A stretch of DNA of 64,000 nucleotides, taken from positions 7,170,912 to 7,234,911 of the forward strand of contig JAJEKV010000039.1 of the NCBI GenBank assembly GCA_021234155.1, given 5' to 3'. Position 1 is the first letter of the stretch. Every line of letters begins with the position of its first letter. Source of the DNA: Isoetes taiwanensis. Taxonomy: Eukaryota; Streptophyta; Lycopodiopsida; Isoetales; Isoetaceae. The position numbers and the translations under genes are program-made. Below are positions 55,488-64,000 of the stretch, in pieces. The notes below the pieces were generated by a model, which had not been told where the DNA came from, did no database searches, and saw only the letters and a program-made list of their open reading frames with translations.

Positions 55488-55929
55488 CTCCAAGAAGCGC
55501 CAAAGTAGCTCACTTCCATCACACTCGTAGTCAATTGGCCTAGGATGTGGATGCGGGATACTGTCGTGGAGGGCGTGAGTGTTTTTTTCTTTTGCAAAAC
55601 CGACCTTGTAACTTGCTCCCTAGGGTAATTTCGCCATTCCGGACGATTTGGCAGGGTCGATTTGCCATTCCGGAGCCTCCCCGGTGCCCGAACGACAAGA
55701 CAATGCGGTTTCTACAAGGCCGACCTCAGGACGCCCCGCGGTTTGACAAGTTCTCCCGGACCGATCTGGAATCTTTTGGGCCTTCCCGAAGAGGGGTCCC
55801 TGAACGGAGGATCCAACGGTCGGATAGAGGAACCGGGCTCCGGGAGGGTGGTCATTATCGTGCAGCCCTCCGGGGGAGCGCTGCCAGGAAGGGCTGCCTC
55901 GGGAACTTTTTTGGATCCCGCCTCTTGGG
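55488..55929 (+). repeat. Remainder of monomer 9 of array B; array ends abruptly
   Basis: It begins with the right target duplication CTCCA (55,488-55,492) and continues the interrupted monomer (AGAAGCGCCAAAGTAGCTCA onward), matching about 17,010-17,435 of array A. It stops inside the monomer at CCGCCTCTTGGG. The next bases (ATCTTCTTGAATAATTC) belong to unrelated AT-rich DNA, so 55,929/55,930 is a rearrangement junction. Confidence 0.95.
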
Positions 55930-56939
55930 ATCTTCTTGAATAATTCTGATTTGCAAATAGATTGCATCTTAATAAATATGATGGAGCTTGTCATTGCCGG
56001 TTACTTGTAAAGAAATAGGAAAATAAAAGTTGTCATGTCTTTGATAATACGATTGTGAAAGTTGTCATATAAGTAGAGGTAAAGGGTGTCTGACGTTCCT
56101 TGGTGGCAGTGAGTTGGTGTCTTCTAATTATAAATATTACATTTTGTATATTGTGAATATAATAGTACAGAATTGAGTATTTAGTCTTATTTAGAAGGAG
56201 AGGTGCAATTTTTGTACATAGATATAATGTTTGTTTCTCACCTATTCATTGTTTGTTTCTCATCTCGTTCAAGTACTTAGAAAACAATTTTATAAGTAGG
56301 GGCTTGAATTGATTATGTACTTTTGTGGTGCAAGGGAACATATTTTGAATAATGCCAAGAGATTTGTGGACACCCACATCTATAATTGTAGGCTTCTAGC
56401 AAATATGGTAATGGTAATATTTTTTATTTATAAAAACATTTGAACTTAGTAGAGCCATTGTTCAAATAGGTTATGTCGAGCTTAAATTTGAAAATTAATA
56501 ATGAAAATTAATATTGTGCATCTTTAAGCAAACAAACCTTCAAGCCAAAAAAAAAAAACAATTTTTTAAAATGTAAGACAATTAAACAAAGGGTTTCAAG
56601 TGCATGAATTTAAAACAGCCTTTGCATATTCCAATTTGTTCATGCCACCTTTGAAATACTTGCATTTGGTCCCCAGATTTTAACTTCTAAGCCATTTCTC
56701 TTAGACTTTTCTTTAGATGCTAGACATCCGTGAGAGCTTCTTGAGACTTGTTCTATGGCAATATTCCATATTTACACATTAAAATAATCACCGCTTGTTT
56801 TATTTCATAGCCTGCATTCTTCATGGCAAGGGACTGATTTCCTTATTCCTGTCAAAGTTTTTTTCCTTAGCTTCCAATATTCATGGCAAGCTTTGCAGAA
56901 TACAGGCCTGTCTAAATGTTGCTGGATTTTTATGTTAAG
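55930..56939. other. AT-rich sequence before the aldo-keto reductase exons
   Basis: No exon 1 of the reductase is visible. I looked for the expected FLDT-D-YG and LLGKA codons and did not find them. A short decayed repeat of CATGGCAAG occurs at 56,821 and 56,881. The stretch is probably intron 1 or flanking DNA truncated by the 55,929 junction. Confidence 0.5.
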
Positions 56940-58010
56940 GCAATCAAAGACATCAGAGATAAGGTACAACTTGCCACCAAGTTCGGTATTCATGCAGATG
57001 AGACACGAAAACGCTCTATCAAGGGAGAGCCTGTATATGTACGTTCTGGCTGTGAAGCAAGTTTGAAGAGATTAGGTGTGGACTATATTGACTTGTATTA
57101 TCAGCATCGACTTGACTCTAAAGTGCCAATTGAAGAAACAGTATGATTGTCTTACTTTCCTGAAGTCTTCTGTCACATGAACATTTTTTTATTCATATCC
57201 TGCATCGCTTTTGCAGATAGGCGAGATGAAGAAGCTAGTACAGGAAGGAAAAGTGAAACATATTGGTCTTTCTGAAGCACCAGCTTCAGAAATACGCCGA
57301 GCTCATGCAATGCACCCCATTACTGCTGTTCAGATTGAATGGTCATCATGGGCAAGGGATGTGGAGGAGGATGTCATTCCAACATGCAGGTAACAAGCAT
57401 ATGCACATGAATGCATGCATTTGTTCCTTTCCTTCTCTCCACTGCTTCTTCTTTGGCATGCTTCTTAATGCAGGGAGTTGGGAATTGGTATTGTGGCTTA
57501 CAGCCCTCTGGGACGTGGTTTTTTCTCTGGTAAAGCAATTGTAGAAGAACTTGATGCAAGAAATTTCAGGAAGGTAAATACTTAAAACGTACATGGTGAT
57601 CAACTACCATGAGAGTTATTTTCAACACTCCAGGCCCTCTAGAAATAAGGATAATCATGCTGTTATACTAACAACTTTATGATCAGACTTTTGTACCAAG
57701 GTTCCAAGCTGCAAATCTTAAACACAACAAGACTCTATATGAGAGGCTGCAGGCTATTGCTTTGAAAAAGAAACCTGGTCAACTTGCACTTGCTTGGTTA
57801 CACCATCAAGGTCATGATGTTGCGCCAATTCCTGGAACTACAAAATATAAGAATTTTGAGGAAAATGTTGATGCTCTCTCACTCCACCTGTCTAAAGAGG
57901 AACTTGAGGAGATTGAGGATGCTGTGCCTGCTGATGCTGCCGTTGGTGATAGATATGCAGATATGACTGGAACTTGGCGATACGTGTACACTCCATCCCT
58001 CTCTTCTTAG
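56940..58010 (+). CDS. Aldo-keto reductase (plant auxin-induced/perakine reductase-like), exons 2-5; exon 1 not found
   Basis: NADPH-dependent oxidoreductase of the plant AKR13-like group, with a TIM-barrel fold and presumably cytosolic. The substrate cannot be deduced. Exons are 56,940-57,140, 57,217-57,389, 57,474-57,573 and 57,687-58,010, all with GT donors and AG acceptors and compatible phases, giving 265 residues to TAG at 58,008-58,010. The family is about 340 long, so the first 75-80 residues are missing. Visible motifs are catalytic Lys in LATKFG (residue 14 here) and catalytic His in DLYYQHRLD (residue 56), then [59 protein letters not shown] and [14 protein letters not shown] (cofactor binding). 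Catalytic Asp and Tyr would be in exon 1. All four exons are open, unlike the fragments at 246 and 26,668. Either exon 1 lies beyond a long, element-filled first intron, or the gene is truncated. Confidence 0.9.
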
Positions 58011-58100
58011 TGCATTGTGGCTGAATACAGTATATAACTGCACTGAAATTAGGGTGTGCTGAGTATAATCCAAATGTTTCGAAATTTATCAACTGAAATT

Positions 58101-58106
58101 AATAAA
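58101..58106 (+). terminator. Candidate polyadenylation signal
   Basis: AATAAA 91 bp after the reductase stop codon, in AT-rich sequence. Confidence 0.5.
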
Positions 58107-58574
58107 TGAAATCATGTTCTTTCATATTCAAGGCAACATAAATGGGTGCAATCAACACCAAAACGAAGCTGTAGCCCACAAGCCAGAATGCTTTCGAATT
58201 CTAGATCCCATAGAATTCAGTTGTAATTCAACAGGCTAGCCTTGTGAATGCAACACTCAGAAAGAAAATGTAGCATATTTCTTGTGCAACCCTAGCTTAG
58301 GCATCATTTCATTATAGAAAGGATTTGGAAACTCTGTTCCCAAGTATGTATAGGAGATACAATTTCCACAGGTTGGCCTTCGATAAAAGAAGTTATCTTT
58401 CATTCCATTCTGAAGTGTTAAAAACTATCACTGGTCTTTTGAATATCTCGTTGCAGTTCACTTTTTTGCAAAATGCCTCTAGAGCAGTCAGGTGTTTCTG
58501 GAGGCCTATCATCACTTCATCGGCAAAAAGGAAAACGCTAGATGAGTTGCAATGCCAGGAAGCAACAAGCATAC
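58107..58574. other. No gene seen between reductase and methyltransferase fragment
   Basis: An 86-codon plus-strand ORF (58,325-58,585) matches nothing known to me and overlaps the methyltransferase exon on the other strand. The minus strand below 58,574 should contain the next methyltransferase exon if the gene were complete, but I cannot recognise it. Confidence 0.4.
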
Positions 58575-58813
58575 CTTGTGGTTAACTCCTGCAAGCTCGT
58601 AGTATTTTCTAGCTATAGCCAGTGTGGATGGATCCCTGTTACAGGCTACCAGTCGACCATAATCTGGGATGGATAGGGCAACTGCCAGGGATGAATAGCC
58701 CTGCATAGTGACTGCAATGAAAAGGGTGAAAACCACTACAAATTAACCTTAACTGTTTGTGTCATGAAACTTCATACCGTGAATACACCAACCTCAATGC
58801 AATTCACAGCTCC
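58575..58813 (-). pseudogene. Family-3 (CCoAOMT-like) O-methyltransferase fragment, two exons
   Basis: The upstream exon ends GAVNCIEVGVFT at 58,778, followed by GT. The downstream exon is 58,700 to 58,575, from AG acceptor to GT donor, encoding GYSSLAVALSIPDYGRLVAC then NRDPSTLAIARKYYELAGVNHK. Together they form motif I of SAM-dependent class I methyltransferases: E-GV-TGYSSLA-AL is the SAM-binding loop, followed by the acidic beta-2 region. This matches the plant family-3 O-methyltransferases related to caffeoyl-CoA O-methyltransferase. Cys-Asn-Arg-Asp replaces the more usual Cys-Asp-x-Asp after beta-2. The expected exons before GAVNC and after HK (with the DAD-K metal-site block) were not found nearby, so this is a fragment or a strongly decayed gene. 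Confidence 0.7.
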
Positions 58814-60572
58814 AGAAATACCATTCCACGTTGAAGTATGGATTTGTATCAAAGTTCCAACATCCCTATGCTGAAAACGTTTTTGCCAGATTGCAAAAGA
58901 CCTATAAACAAAGAGCGGCAGTATGGGTGTTCATAGAAGGATTTGGCAGACGAAACTGCTATCTGTTGCTGAAGCCTTGCAAGCAGGGAGGTTCCCAGCC
59001 GTAGTTGCTGCCTGCTTCTAGAACGTTTTAGCTGAGGAAGAAGAAATAGCGGAGCATTAAGCACTAAGCATTAACAAGGCAAAAGGTTAAGAAACCAAGC
59101 CTGAGGCACAATGCTTATGTATTATTTGTATTATGTCAAAATGCTGGTTTGGGATTGTCAAGAAACACTCCAAATCATAATGTTTAATCCAATGAGGCAT
59201 ATTGATTTTCTCAAAACTGATAATATGCTTCTGCTGCTTTTGGTGGACTTCTGTTATGGAATTCCGTGAAATAATATTCAAAGTGCTAATCATTCAACTC
59301 TCTCATAACAGTGTCTTTTAATTTTTCTGTTCCGGCATGCCCCACATGCACAGAACCAATAAACATAGCACATGAAATCATGATCAGAGGGAATAAATAC
59401 CGATCATAATTCCTTGCCATTAAAAGGAATCAGACCAGACGACTATAAAAGAAACCATTTGAAAAAAGAAAAAGTTCGAACAACCAACCAAATTCTCACT
59501 TACCAGCTAAAGTTTTGTAGGATTTGCGCACTATAAGCGACGACGATGCCTTGGCCCTACAACTCTCTTGATAACAGTAATGGCGCCTAAACGATTAGAA
59601 AAGAATGCATCCTCAAAAGCAGCAACCTAAAGTAATAGTAGCCCACAAATAGCTGCAAGCCCCACAAAAAAAAGTATAAGCATTGAATCCCAAAATTTGA
59701 GCACTTGTAAATTCAAATACAGAAGAGCAGAACTTAGGCTTGTATGATAACAAATGAAATACAAGATGAAAAATAGGTTGCAGCGACTTACCTAGAGACC
59801 AATAATACACAAGAGCTGGGCGACCAACAAGCTCATGGACAATGCATATAGGTCTGGTTCTAGCACATGCTATATATAAAGTATCGGCTGTCTATTCCCT
59901 ATTATGTCCTAGACAAAAACCTTCTGGTAGTTTCATAAAGACCATATATGAAAGTGTCGTTAGAGATCTGTGTAGAAATTTTCAGATGTTGTTCTTTGAA
60001 GACCAAGGTTCCAAAGCTGGTGATTCCATCCTTCCAGACAAGAAGTAAAAAGTTAAACAATGTGAAAAAGAACTGAAAGTCTGCTCAAACTTAAAAGAAT
60101 TGAAAGTCTGCTCAGACTTTCTCAACTTCCATCCAAATTTGTTGTGATATGGTAACGCACCAAAGGATTCATTCCCACCTTGAAATTAAGGAGTTTGGGG
60201 TATGAAATGCTGAGATACTCCTCTACCACATGACAGTAGGAAGAAGGGAATTGAATCACTTGCATGTACTAATACAACAAGCATCATGTAGGATTTTTTG
60301 GCCTATAGGAGGATATAGATTTATCCATTGAAGTATGATAATTCCACATGTTAAACATGCTAGTATATAAGATAATAGTGTTGATGAAATCCAAAGTTCC
60401 AACAAGTCTAACACAGTCTCCCTGATTCTAAGCTCGGATTTGGTTGCCCAGATGCATTCAGTCAATGCCAAAGTCCAAATAGAATTCACAAATAACTAAA
60501 TAAAAGGAAGAACATGAGTCCATACCTGAAATGCTGTAAACTTCGTCTCCTGGATAAATACCTTCTGATAAG
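58814..60572. other. No recognised gene
   Basis: AT-rich DNA with only short ORFs. Missing 5-prime exons of the methyltransferase would be expected here on the minus strand, but none can be identified by eye. The LTR element enters at 60,573. Confidence 0.4.
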
Positions 60573-62141
60573 TGTGACGTTCCACATATTTATACGCATA
60601 TTTAAGTATAAATACGTGACACGTCACTATGAATAATTAATGGCACATTAATTATTCATAAGCTAAGGTTAGCTATGTTAATAATTAAATTATAAAGGTG
60701 GAAACCTAACCAAAACCCTAATTCGAATTTAGGGCTTATCCTAATATTAAAAAGGGCTAAAATACCAAATTAGTTAATTTATGACATGCCACCTGGCCCA
60801 AATCGATTGGGCAAGGTAGGGTTGCCATTTTGGACACCCAAATTAGGGCTTTTGTGCCCCAATTCGAATTGGGAGCAATTGGGGATGGAGGAGGAGGAGC
60901 AACAGCCAGGCGCCCTTCAGTTAGTCGAGATGGAGCAGCCCAAGACCGATTTGACGGTTAGTCAGTAGGTTACTTTGTTGATTTATAGCATAGCGCCTCT
61001 CTGTGGTGTGTTCTCTCTCTGTTTTCTCTGTGGTTTACCTGTTAGACTAACCCTTGATTGATATGGTGAGTATTCTTATCTCTAGTCTCTGTACGTGCTT
61101 TGGTTGATGGTTTAGTAGTTCTTTGCTTAGTTAGCACTCCAGAGATGGGGTATTACGGGGGGTAGAGACCTCTGAGGCCATATATTGTAGTATGCTCCTA
61201 GATAGAGCCCTGTATTATTCCCACTAGATGCGGCCTGTGCACAAGAGCCCACCGGGTCATAGATGCTATGGTACGGGCTTAGCACCGCACACAAGGAACA
61301 CAAAGGGTGAAGTGGGGGTGGGGTCTTGCACCTAACATAAAAGGCTCCCCGAGACTCCTACAAGCTGAGCTAGGCCTGATAGCCGGGCCACGAGGGGCCG
61401 GGTATGGGTCCGACACTCCCCACGGGTGTAGAGGTGTGACCCGTATGGGGCACCTTGCACTTTGAGTAGATTTAGGGTGAGTAAGTCGGGCACGGATGCG
61501 GGGTCGCCGATGCGCACGTATTCTCTAGCTCACCCATGGAACCACCGTGATTCGAAGGGGACGCCCCCGACCGCCTCATCGGATGGGGCTTCATGAACCC
61601 CGGAGTAGGCTCAAGCAGGTGATGCCTCGAGCTCTGCGTCTCGAGGAAGGCTATAGCGGCCATAGCGTGAATTGACCCATCCGCAAAGTGTGCATGGGAG
61701 GGGCGGATGGAGTGGACAACCCTAGCCGATGTTCTATTCCAGCCAACGCCAAAGTTATACTCGTCTCGCTGATCTCTTGAGGCCGAGCCCGTCACCCATC
61801 CTCATCGGAGTCCGAACCGGGGTAGAACCGGGGTTTGGGGGTGTTTTCTTAGGTTTAGATGCATATTCTTTGTCGTTGGTACTTGATGGATGTGCCACCC
61901 TTCGTGGTGGTTATTTATATATGATTTATGATGTGTGCTAACATGTATTCACGCCCGCCGACGTAGGAGCCCCATTGAAGGCGTGGGCCGAATGACCCCT
62001 TCGTGTCCTTCTTTCGGGCATCATATTATAGATGGCCCGAAATAGACGGAGGGCCCTGCTCATGGCGAGTTGGTCGCCATGGGAGGGGAAAGTCCCCGTA
62101 TGTATACGTCCGAGGGTCGTATATGTTCAGGGAGCGTCACA
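60573..62141 (+). repeat. LTR of a second LTR retrotransposon (5-prime LTR, plus strand)
   Basis: 1,569 bp bounded by TGTGACG at the left and CGTCACA at the right, a perfect 7-bp terminal inverted repeat. A tRNA primer site follows 2 bp later. The left flank is ATAAG (60,568-60,572), the expected target duplication, whose partner would be outside the window. The LTR contains an AT-rich left part with GCTAAGGTTAGC, a GC-rich centre, and a hairpin TTCGGGC...GCCCGAA near 62,013-62,042. Confidence 0.88.
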
Positions 62142-62142
62142 G

Positions 62143-62156
62143 TGGTATCAGAGCCA
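62143..62156 (+). promoter_or_regulatory. Primer-binding site for initiator tRNA-Met
   Basis: TGGTATCAGAGCCA is complementary to the 3-prime end of plant tRNA-iMet, the common primer of plant LTR elements. It lies 1 bp after the LTR end. Confidence 0.9.
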
Positions 62157-62602
62157 TGATTCTGGTTGACCGGAATCATAGCACTGACCAAATCTTTAAC
62201 CCATTAGCTCGGTAGTTGAGTGGGAGTTTAGGCTCGTTGGACTGCTTAACTTTTTGGTGATTTAGTTCTGTGTTAGGTGGATGTAATAAATTGTAAGTTC
62301 TTAAGAAGTTTAGGGCGACTGGAAGACCTAAGTTTGGAAGAGCTATAACTTTTTGTACGTAGTTCGGATGAAGGCGAAAACGGCTTCAATGGATCGGGCA
62401 CCTCCCAAATACCCTAGGGGGCACGTCTCCCGAGGCAAAACGGACAACAGGCCGCCGAAAAACAAAAAGGGGCGCCGACGTATCCGAGGGTGTTTCTTTT
62501 TGAAAATAAAACGCGTATAAGCACGTCAGCGCCCCATACGGTCCGCCGTATAAAAATACGCGTCCGTTTTTTTTTTTAAAATAATTTTTTCCGTTTTCGC
62601 CC

Positions 62603-62663
62603 GCGTTTTGAACCCGTGACCTCCAACTTCCAACCCAACACTCTTTCCATCTTGCCAACTATC
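62603..62663 (-). repeat. tRNA-like module 1
   Basis: The minus strand reads TTGGCAAGATGGAAAGAG, about 25 bp of spacer, then GGTCACGGGTTCAAAACG, in the order of an A box (TGGCnnAnTGG) and a weak B box (GGTTCAAAACG). Too degenerate for a working tRNA gene. Confidence 0.45.
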
Positions 62664-62758
62664 TTTATATAGTATATACATGTTCTATTATTTTGTTATA
62701 CATATCTAATATTCTGTTTTGTCCAGTTAGTAGTTCTTTGAAGAAAAACGTGCATCAT

Positions 62759-62813
62759 GGGATTGAACCCCTGACCTTCTGCACCCAAGCCAACACCTTT
62801 ACCAATAAGCCAA
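62759..62813 (-). repeat. tRNA-like module 2
   Basis: The minus strand reads TTGGCTTATTGGTAAAGG (A-box-like) and 20-25 bp later GGTCAGGGGTTCAATCCC (B box GGTTCAATCCC). The layout is that of a tRNA-derived pol III promoter as in SINE heads, but no acceptor stem can be paired. Module 1 lies about 150 bp away in the same orientation. Confidence 0.55.
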
Positions 62814-62917
62814 CTTCTTTCTTGAAGTAATATATTGCTTTTTCTAATATTTATAGTGCATCTATTCCATATCTAAATTAGAGGCATGCCTTTGGTAAAC
62901 CCACGGAGGCAACAACT

Positions 62918-62998
62918 CCGCCGGAGCAAGCTCTTCCGCCATAGCCGCCGGAGCAAGCTCTTCCGCCATAGCCGCCGGAGTAAGCAGCCTTGCCATAG
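62918..62998 (+). repeat. Three tandem 27-bp repeats
   Basis: Unit CCGCCGGAGCAAGCTCTTCC plus GCCATAG. The first two copies (62,918 and 62,945) are identical and the third (62,972) has several changes. On the minus strand the repeat encodes PAAMAEELA in a 62-codon ORF, but this reflects the 27-bp periodicity and is not evidence of a gene. Confidence 0.9.
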
Positions 62999-64000
62999 CC
63001 ATGGGAGACGACCTCTCTCTGCTATAGTCAACCGGATAACTGTTAACCATATATAAAGCTAGTATCCCCTAGGAATAAACCGACCAAATGGCACGACGTA
63101 ACCTAGCAAGTCCGGCCAACTTGTTATGACAACATCAACTCATTTGGTGGGACTAATTCCGGAATTTAATTAACAACGACAGGGCAACTTCCTAGAATAG
63201 CAGCGGGTATTATATCCTTGGATATTCTTTATGCGACGGTAATAATACCCAGTTATCGGTGTTCCTCGACCTATAACTTTAATTATTTTTCCTTTGGTAG
63301 ATGCCTTGATAACACAATTTCTTCGGGCCTTGCCATTCGACGTTATATAAGTAATGTTTTATAGACATATTTATAATTAACGTTGTCTCTCCCTAGTGTC
63401 TAAACCTTGACTCGTTTCATTTCCCAAAGAAAGGATTTCTTTTCGCCCAACCAACTAGGGACTGCCATGCAGCACCCCTCCAGACCATTGGTAGCTTTAA
63501 TCCTACCACCCCTCACTTCTTCTTCTCAATGCTCGTGTTCTTTTTATGGACTATTTTCCCAGACCACGGTACAAACTCTGTAATACGTAGTGAGTGCCTG
63601 TGTTAGAACCCCCATAATAATGTCAACACTTTGTGCCAAACTTCACCGTCTATATGGATGTGATTAATTATCTGTGCCACACGCCTGTCAAAGTGACAAC
63701 CGTCTACCCTCTTTTGGAATGTTCTCCCGTACATTCCAATGCCACCCAACCGTTGTTGATTACTCACCTCCTTCTAGGGTACCTAGATAAGGTCCGAGCG
63801 AAATGTTTCCAACCATTATTTTAAATGCCTAGACGTCTTTAAGTCTGCAAATGAATCTACAGATTCCAGGGGATTACGTGAATATCCCAAAGGACAGTAC
63901 CACCCAAAGACCCCTCAAGATAGGCCTCCTCTATTGAAAGATCTTGTGTTCAAGTCCCTGGGGGTCCGTCATATCTCCTCATGGACGCTGCCACTATGGC

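Larger units (their letters stand above)
62142..64000 (+). mobile_element. Interior of the second LTR element, truncated by the window end
   Basis: No gag, zinc knuckle or pol motif appears in the first 1.86 kb after the primer site. What is visible is noncoding: two tRNA-like modules, a 27-bp repeat, then AT-rich DNA with short ORFs. Either the element has a very long leader, or it is a non-autonomous LTR element (large derivative type). The other LTR is outside the window. Confidence 0.6.

Noticed and set aside
60573-62141. Genes in the GC-rich centre of the second LTR (for example the ORF at 61,472-61,795)
   Set aside because: The stretch is bounded by matching LTR ends and a primer site. 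The ORFs have no family resemblance and fit LTR sequence by chance.
62759-62813. Functional tRNA gene on the minus strand
   Set aside because: A- and B-box-like words are present but no acceptor or anticodon stem can be drawn, so it is reported only as a tRNA-like module.

Overview
The window is nuclear DNA of a land plant. It contains split genes with GT-AG introns whose relatives are plant families: a plant-type aldo-keto reductase, an exon of the autophagy gene ATG6/Beclin-1, and a family-3 O-methyltransferase. It also has a Ty3/gypsy element whose primer site matches plant tRNA-Gln and an LTR followed by a tRNA-iMet primer site. I cannot name the species. Repeats dominate and ordinary genes are few.

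Layout. A 26.3-kb block occurs twice in tandem. Copy A runs from the left window edge to about 23.8 kb, plus a 2.6-kb spacer. Copy B starts at 26,426. In the same order, each copy carries broken aldo-keto reductase exons, a MITE-like element, an ATG6 exon, a 1.25-1.29 kb foldback element full of short palindromes, a purine-rich minisatellite, about 3 kb of unassigned sequence, a decayed half-monomer, and a GC-rich tandem array of ~1.1-kb monomers. Array A has 15 monomers (7.6-23.8 kb). Array B has 9 (33.9-43.3 kb) and matches monomers 1-9 of A one for one. Many monomers alternate in two types, giving a ~2.21-kb dimeric higher-order repeat.

A 12.1-kb Ty3/gypsy element (43,348-55,487, minus strand) sits inside monomer 9 of array B, bounded by the 5-bp target duplication CTCCA. 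Joining its flanks restores the monomer. Its pol has an additional archaeal-type RNase H placed between protease and reverse transcriptase, while the ordinary RNase H after RT has lost most of its catalytic acids. Pol is broken by frameshifts and gag is badly disrupted.

Right of the element the interrupted monomer ends abruptly at 55,929. After 1 kb come exons 2-5 of an aldo-keto reductase gene (56,940-58,010) without a visible first exon, then a minus-strand O-methyltransferase fragment (58,575-58,813), then a second LTR element entering at 60,573 (LTR to 62,141, tRNA-iMet primer site at 62,143). The interior of that element, to the window end, shows no gag or pol but holds two tRNA-like modules and a 27-bp tandem repeat.

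A caution applies to the whole window. Differences between copies that should be near-identical (blocks A/B, the two LTRs, the monomers) cluster at CAG, CTG, CCGG and CG sites and are mostly short indels or odd replacements. That is not the C-to-T pattern of methylcytosine decay. Sequencing error at methylated cytosines in repeats that could not be polished is a plausible cause, so single frameshifts in repeated parts should not be over-read.
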